Below are positions 40,928 to 45,903 of a DNA stretch of 45,903 nt, in pieces. The notes beneath the pieces are model-generated. The model worked only from the letters and a program-made list of their open reading frames with translations. It had not been told where the DNA came from and made no database searches. Positions within the stretch are counted from its first letter, which is position 1, and the number at the start of each line of letters is the position of its first letter. A program made the translations under genes and the position numbers. Source of the DNA: JAYUHK01 sp043778415 (GTDB taxonomy: Bacteria; Bacteroidota; Bacteroidia; Chitinophagales; Saprospiraceae); NCBI GenBank assembly GCA_043778415.1, contig JAYWGG010000006.1, positions 1 to 45,903 on the forward strand, given 5' to 3'.

Positions 40928-43900
40928 CTATTCTTTCACAAATTTTTCACTCAAAACTGTACCGTTGCCGCCTACAACTTTTAGGAAATAAAAACCCTGC
41001 GGAAGGTCTGACACATCAAGTGCAGTACTGCTTTGGTCGGGGTTTAATATCCTGCGAAGTACGACCGCACCATTGACGTTGAAGATAAACAGTTGCGTGT
41101 TTGCTTTCTCGTCCTTGTTGGTCATAAATAAGCGGATATTTACTACCTCGTGGGCTGGATTTGGCACCAAAACAAGGCTTGGTTTTTCGGTATCAAAAGA
41201 AGCGTTATTAGCAGGTTGATGTGCTACTGTGCTGAACCTGAACGGGTCGCTGTACGCTGAATTGCCCCCCGAACAAATGGACTGCACGCGATAATGATAG
41301 TTGGTAGCAGGCAGCAAATTAGTCAAAGTATAGCTGTTGGTGTCCGCAGCCACATTCTGCCATATAGTGTCCGTCAGTATTTTGTATTGCAAATTATAAT
41401 CATACGCCCACGCCGAACCTGTCCAAGACAATTTTGAAATATTCCCTGTCACATTTGCAGACAAAACAGTAGGAATTAGGCAGCCATCGGTCGTGAAGTT
41501 AGCTGCCAACGTGTAAGTAGAGCTGTCGGTAGAACTGCAAGCTGTTCTCATTCGATAGTTGTAGGTCGTTGCTGTTGTCAATCCATTCAAGGAAATGCTT
41601 GTCAAGTTGGCGTTAGAAACGGTCGTCCAGTTGGTTTCAGATGATTTTTTGTATTGCAAAATATAATCCAAAATATTAGGTATCGCCGTCCAACGAAGTG
41701 TAGCCTCGGTAGTCGTAATCCCAGAAACAGTGATGTCTTGCGGCGCGCCGCAGCCGACGATTGTATTGAAATTTAGAATCGAATAATTAGAATAATTCGC
41801 TCCGCAAAGTGCGCGGACGCGGAATTGGCAGTTCGTACCGGCTGCCAAACCTGTCACTAAAAAACTTGTATCGGACACTGCAATATCCAAAGACCATGGA
41901 TTTTGAGCAGCTCGCTTGAATTGTAGCAAATATGAAGTCGCTCCAGCCACTTTGTTCCAGATGAGAGTAGCGCTGCTTGCGGTATTTTGGGTAGTAATCA
42001 ATCCCGTTGGTGCGCCGCAGTTGGCAGTTCCAGAGGTCGTAAAAGCAGTATTTGGAGAAAAATCAGACAATCCGAAAGGACAGTTCGCTTGCACTCGGAA
42101 CACATATTTGGTATTCGCTCGCAGAAGTTTCAATTTTACAGAATTGCTGACCAAATTGACGGTATCTCGCCAAGCGGAGGCAGTGTCTATCTTGTAGCTT
42201 ACGTTGTAGAGTGTTGCGCCAGCTACTGTGTTCCAACTCAGAATTGCAGTATCCGCCGAAATATTATTGGCAGCCAAGCCCGTCGGTATCACACAACCCG
42301 TAGTAGTAAATTTTATGGCATCAGAATAACTCGACGCACCCGCTACACATCTTGTCTGTACTCTTACTTCATACATTTTGGAGGGTTGTAAGCCATTCAA
42401 AACAAAAGTATTGGCATAAAGCGTAGCGGCAGCAGTTATCCAATTACTGTTACCAGCTTCGCGGTACTGTAAGATGTAATACAAAACTCCAGACACGTTA
42501 TTCCACCTGACCGTAGCCGTGTTGTAGGCAATATTTGAAAACGTGATATTCGACGGCGTACTGCAGCCAGTGGTCGTAAAGCCGCCCGAAACCCAATCAG
42601 AAGTAGCACTCGATTGGCAGTTGGTTTGTACCCGATAGGTATAGGTAGTACCACTCAACAAGCCTGTAAGGGTAAAAGTATTGCCCGCGACCGTTACATT
42701 TGTCCAGTTGCTCGCCGACGAAAGTTTGTATTGCAAAGTATAATTCACTGCGCCGCCCTGCGCCGCCGTCCAAGAAATAACTGCGGAGGAATTATTGACG
42801 GAAGTAGATTTTAGGTTCGTTACTGGATTACAGCTTATCTGCTCCGAAGTAGTAAAATTACCTTGCGGCGAAAGACCAGAAACTACGCCATCGCCCTGAC
42901 AAACCGTTTGCACTTGATATACATATTGTGTAGCGGGCAACAAATTGACGAGCGTAGCAGTGGTTGCTGTGACTGTTTGCGAAAGCCACGTAGCGGCAGC
43001 AACTGGTTTGTAATTGACGATGTAGGCTATTGCGCCCGTCGCTGCCGACCACGATACGACGACCGAAGTAGCCGAAACACTCGAAACAACTATTCCAGTT
43101 GGAGCTGCGCAAGACGTGCCGCCGCCATTTCCGAGCGTAGTGAAGGTTTGGACGGAAGAGTATGCAGAGCTAACTCCTCCCCCACAGACTGTTTGTACCT
43201 GAAAGTCATAGCGCGTACTGGCAGTCAAATTGGATAAAGTATAAGATTCAGTGGCAACCGAAACGCTTGTCCAAGCAGTTGTACCAGATATTTTGTATTG
43301 CAAATTATAAGTAACCGCACCACTTACCGCTGCCCAAGCCACAATAGCTCCTGTATTAGAAATATTCGCAGCAGATAAATTGGTAGGGACAGCGCATACA
43401 GAAGCTGCCTGCAATGTAGTAAAAGAACCCGAAGCTGAAAAAGCAGAAACACTACTTCCACAAACCGCTTGCACCCTGAAGTTGTAAGGAGTGCTTGCTA
43501 CCAAACTCGTCAGATTGTAGCTATTTCCAGCCACACTAACACTTGCCGACCACGAAGCAGAAGCCGATGTTTTGAACTGAACGTTGTAGGAGTTGGCTCC
43601 CGACACTGCCGCCCAGCCGAGCGTTGCGGTGGTAGTTGTAACATTGGTAGCTATCAAGCCCGACGGCACGCCGCAAGAACTTCCGGTAGTAGTAAATAAT
43701 GAAGTAGCAGAAAAGTTAGAATTTCCTTCTGGACAAACTGCCTGCACCCTGAACACATAGTTGGTGTTGGGATTGAGCGGCACGAGCGAAATGGAAGTCA
43801 CTTGTATATTGCTCAAAGTAATCCAAGCGGTCGCTGCGTTGGGTTTGTACTGGACGTTGTAGCTAATCGCGCTATCCATATAACCCCACGAAATTACGGC

Positions 43901-45835
43901 GCTTGTGTCATTGACTTGCGAAGCAGACAAACCGATTGGGTCGCCACCACAAATAGGAAGTGTTTTGAATTTGGCGGCGGTAGAGTACGCAGACGTTCCG
44001 AAGGGACAGATTGCACGAGCTTTGAAGTCATAGGTAGTATTCGGTGCCAATGACGAAAGTTGATAAAAAGCGTCCGCAGTAGATACCGTAATCCAAGCAG
44101 TTGCGGCAGAGGTTTTGTATTGCAAATCATAAGAAGTTGCGTTGGCAACAACGTCCCACTGGACACTCGCGCTGGTAGATGTCACCTGAAATGAAGTCAA
44201 ATTGGTTGGTACTCCGCAGGGTACCAAAGTCGTGAATTGCGCTTGCGTAGCATACGCCGAAGTTCCAGACGTGCATACGGACTGAACTTTAAAATAATAC
44301 AACGTATTGGCGGTCAAGCCAGTCAGATTGTAAGTAGTAGGCGTTATATTAGAAACGGTAGTCCAAGCTGAAGCGGTGGAAGTTTTATATTGCAAATTAT
44401 ATTTGGTGGCAGAAATAACCGCCGCCCAACTTACTGTAGCGGTCGTAGTCAAAATATTAGAGGAGGCAAGCGTAGTCGGCACCGTACAGGCACCTGCGCC
44501 CGTGCAAGCCACCAAACAAGAAGCACCATCAACGTAGGCACGAATCAAATCACCGGGCTGTACGCCAAACCCATTGTTGAAGTTAATTCCGTAGCTTGTG
44601 AGGTGGCAATAGCTCATTATAGTTCCGCCGTTGGTCGGAGCGGGTCCTTGCGGACAGCCCCCTTCTGTTGCATAACAATTATCCAAAGCTCCGCCTGTCC
44701 AACTGCAACTTTGTGTGTGCGGCGAGCCGATGTTGTGACCCATTTCGTGCGTAAAAACTTCGATAGTCCAAGAATAAGTTGGGACGGTATTGTAAGTAGA
44801 GTTGATATTGCTGTATGCGTGGCGATAGCTACCACCACAAAGAACGTCCAAGTAAGCTACGCCTCCCAGACCATTTCCGCCCAAAGCGGCGAGATGCGCA
44901 ATATCACCGTTGAACGTGGTGCGAGTGGTACGAAAAGTACTCAATGCAGCACTCGAACTGCTCGTAGAATAAGGGTCTTGGGTCGTCCAAATAAAAATCT
45001 GTGAGGTGACGGTCGGTATTTGTTCGTTTTGGTAGAGCGTAGCTACTTGGTTGAACATAGCAGTCAAATAATTGGTGGCATTTGCTACGCCGCCTTTGTT
45101 GTTGTTGAGTGCAAAATCTCCTTCGATATACACTTTGATACAACTCGTAGAGCGGCTGCCCTGATTGGTTGGACGCGCCAACATCTGGCGCATCTTTTCT
45201 CCATAATTATCGGGTATCGTTGTACCGCAAGCACTGGTGTTAGGTATTTTTAATTGCCTGTCACTATATGCGATATATTTTTCAATATTTTTAGCTTCCT
45301 GCAACTTACCGATTACGATATTTCCTTCGGCTTGCGTAGAAATCATTCCAATAATTTCATTCTCAAAAAAACTAAAAGCGGCTATCGACTGGTCGTCGTC
45401 TTTCAAAATACCTCTGAAATATTGCCCCGCCGTATAAGGTACGGCTCGCCCGTTGGATTGGTCTGTGATGACCGTGAAGTCGTCAGAAAGTGGATCTGCT
45501 CGAATCAACTCTACCTGCAAGGTTTGATTATTTTTGTAAGGAATTTCCAACTTCATGCTTTGCAGATTAGCGGTACGAAGTGCAGTTAGTTGGGCTATAT
45601 TTAAAGTAATTTGGGTAGCGTTGCGTACTTCTTTGTTGATTTGTAGCAATTCGGTTGGGCTGGAGTTGCGTTGAAAAACGGAACGAGCAGGGAAGTTTTG
45701 ACCTTCTATTTTTGCGGCTTTGATAGTAGCCGCTACGGGACGAAGAGCAACGTCAGATTGTGCGAATGTGAATTGGGGGGCGATTAAAAATAAACCTAAA
45801 ATTAGAGTAAGAGAGGATTTTAAAAAATACTTCAT
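40928..45835 (-). CDS. Secreted metzincin protease with 12 FN3 domains, T9SS
   Basis: 1635 residues from ATG 45835 (KYFLKSSLTLILGLFLIAPQFTFAQ is the signal peptide; an in-frame start 19 codons upstream is less likely). A propeptide-like region is followed by a reprolysin-like zinc protease domain with HEMGHNIGSPH, the full HExxHxxGxxH metzincin site. Twelve fibronectin type III domains follow, each about 90 residues, starting with a Cys-x-x-P-like segment and carrying a second Cys in the F-G region (VQSVC, VQAVC, VQTVC), so a disulfide per domain is likely. The protein ends in a T9SS type A sorting domain (LVPNPAHEVVNIRLF to VLSEKFVKE). Probably a cell-surface or secreted protease or adhesin. 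Confidence 0.92.
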   Translation of the reverse strand: MKYFLKSSLTLILGLFLIAPQFTFAQSDVALRPVAATIKAAKIEGQNFPARSVFQRNSSPTELLQINKEVRNATQITLNIAQLTALRTANLQSMKLEIPYKNNQTLQVELIRADPLSDDFTVITDQSNGRAVPYTAGQYFRGILKDDDQSIAAFSFFENEIIGMISTQAEGNIVIGKLQEAKNIEKYIAYSDRQLKIPNTSACGTTIPDNYGEKMRQMLARPTNQGSRSTSCIKVYIEGDFALNNNKGGVANATNYLTAMFNQVATLYQNEQIPTVTSQIFIWTTQDPYSTSSSSAALSTFRTTRTTFNGDIAHLAALGGNGLGGVAYLDVLCGGSYRHAYSNINSTYNTVPTYSWTIEVFTHEMGHNIGSPHTQSCSWTGGALDNCYATEGGCPQGPAPTNGGTIMSYCHLTSYGINFNNGFGVQPGDLIRAYVDGASCLVACTGAGACTVPTTLASSNILTTTATVSWAAVISATKYNLQYKTSTASAWTTVSNITPTTYNLTGLTANTLYYFKVQSVCTSGTSAYATQAQFTTLVPCGVPTNLTSFQVTSTSASVQWDVVANATSYDLQYKTSAATAWITVSTADAFYQLSSLAPNTTYDFKARAICPFGTSAYSTAAKFKTLPICGGDPIGLSASQVNDTSAVISWGYMDSAISYNVQYKPNAATAWITLSNIQVTSISLVPLNPNTNYVFRVQAVCPEGNSNFSATSLFTTTGSSCGVPSGLIATNVTTTTATLGWAAVSGANSYNVQFKTSASASWSASVSVAGNSYNLTSLVASTPYNFRVQAVCGSSVSAFSASGSFTTLQAASVCAVPTNLSAANISNTGAIVAWAAVSGAVTYNLQYKISGTTAWTSVSVATESYTLSNLTASTRYDFQVQTVCGGGVSSAYSSVQTFTTLGNGGGTSCAAPTGIVVSSVSATSVVVSWSAATGAIAYIVNYKPVAAATWLSQTVTATTATLVNLLPATQYVYQVQTVCQGDGVVSGLSPQGNFTTSEQISCNPVTNLKSTSVNNSSAVISWTAAQGGAVNYTLQYKLSSASNWTNVTVAGNTFTLTGLLSGTTYTYRVQTNCQSSATSDWVSGGFTTTGCSTPSNITFSNIAYNTATVRWNNVSGVLYYILQYREAGNSNWITAAATLYANTFVLNGLQPSKMYEVRVQTRCVAGASSYSDAIKFTTTGCVIPTGLAANNISADTAILSWNTVAGATLYNVSYKIDTASAWRDTVNLVSNSVKLKLLRANTKYVFRVQANCPFGLSDFSPNTAFTTSGTANCGAPTGLITTQNTASSATLIWNKVAGATSYLLQFKRAAQNPWSLDIAVSDTSFLVTGLAAGTNCQFRVRALCGANYSNYSILNFNTIVGCGAPQDITVSGITTTEATLRWTAIPNILDYILQYKKSSETNWTTVSNANLTSISLNGLTTATTYNYRMRTACSSTDSSTYTLAANFTTDGCLIPTVLSANVTGNISKLSWTGSAWAYDYNLQYKILTDTIWQNVAADTNSYTLTNLLPATNYHYRVQSICSGGNSAYSDPFRFSTVAHQPANNASFDTEKPSLVLVPNPAHEVVNIRLFMTNKDEKANTQLFIFNVNGAVVLRRILNPDQSSTALDVSDLPQGFYFLKVVGGNGTVLSEKFVKE

Positions 45836-45903
45836 TGATACAAATGTTTTTGATAAGTAATAAGGTTGTGCGGTTCGAGTTTTAGATTTCAATACATAAT
45901 CTT

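Noticed and set aside
41200..44500. Periodic DNA similarity of about 270-300 bp
   Set aside because: Explained by the twelve coding FN3 domains; not a non-coding repeat or second CRISPR.

Overview
The window looks like a chromosomal segment of a Bacteroidota bacterium (Cytophagia/Saprospiria-like lineage, not resolvable further by eye). Evidence: repeated TAnnTTTG-type -7 promoter elements just upstream of many genes, two large secreted proteins with type IX secretion (T9SS) C-terminal sorting domains, an OmpA protein with thrombospondin-type-3 calcium repeats, a Bacteroidota-type DUF6495 gene and a long type II-C Cas9.

Layout. 1-9.8 kb is metabolism: a secreted GH13 alpha-amylase, a cytosolic GH31 alpha-glucosidase, a PfkB sugar kinase, a PD-(D/E)XK-like protein, an L-threonine-dehydrogenase-like reductase, a TPR membrane protein and a MORN lipoprotein. 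9.9-12.3 kb is an AT-rich decaying restriction-modification patch: an M.EcoRI-family adenine methylase with a nonsense codon at position 6, a RhuM-family protein and a DUF262 fragment. 12.4-18.1 kb is core: M42 peptidase, pyrE, pnp (RGG-like tail), rpsO, DUF6495. 18.2-25.9 kb is the most unusual part. A minus-strand set of tightly packed, often overlapping genes starts with two micro-ORFs and a prokaryotic viperin (pVip, an antiviral radical SAM enzyme). It continues through a GT4 glycosyltransferase, a radical SAM/SPASM enzyme, a nucleotidyltransferase-tyrosine phosphatase fusion, an O-methyltransferase and a WG-repeat protein. Divergent from the viperin promoter is an NtrC-like AAA+ regulator lacking the GAFTGA loop, with an 18-bp palindrome over its own promoter.

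25.98-34.8 kb is a complete type II-C CRISPR-Cas locus: 34 repeats and 33 spacers, a hairpin-rich mobile-looking repeat, cas2, cas1, an intervening terminator, cas9 and a divergent tracrRNA. The array is made of two repeat blocks (47 nt then 46 nt), and the tracrRNA anti-repeat matches the cas-proximal block better. 34.9-45.9 kb returns to core: thyA, a dicarboxylate/amino-acid symporter, an OmpA-family protein, a Glu/Leu-type dehydrogenase, and a giant secreted metzincin with 12 FN3 domains. A 158-bp MITE-like element with imperfect terminal inverted repeats occurs twice in opposite orientation (upstream of pyrE and of the symporter), plus shorter derivatives.

How they work together: amylase, alpha-glucosidase and sugar kinase fit a starch/maltodextrin route. 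Viperin, its divergent regulator and the adjoining CRISPR-Cas9 locus form a defence island. Whether the glycosyltransferase/radical SAM/NTase-phosphatase/methyltransferase genes behind viperin belong to the antiviral function is an open question raised by the gene order. All family calls were made by reading motifs; no database search was run.
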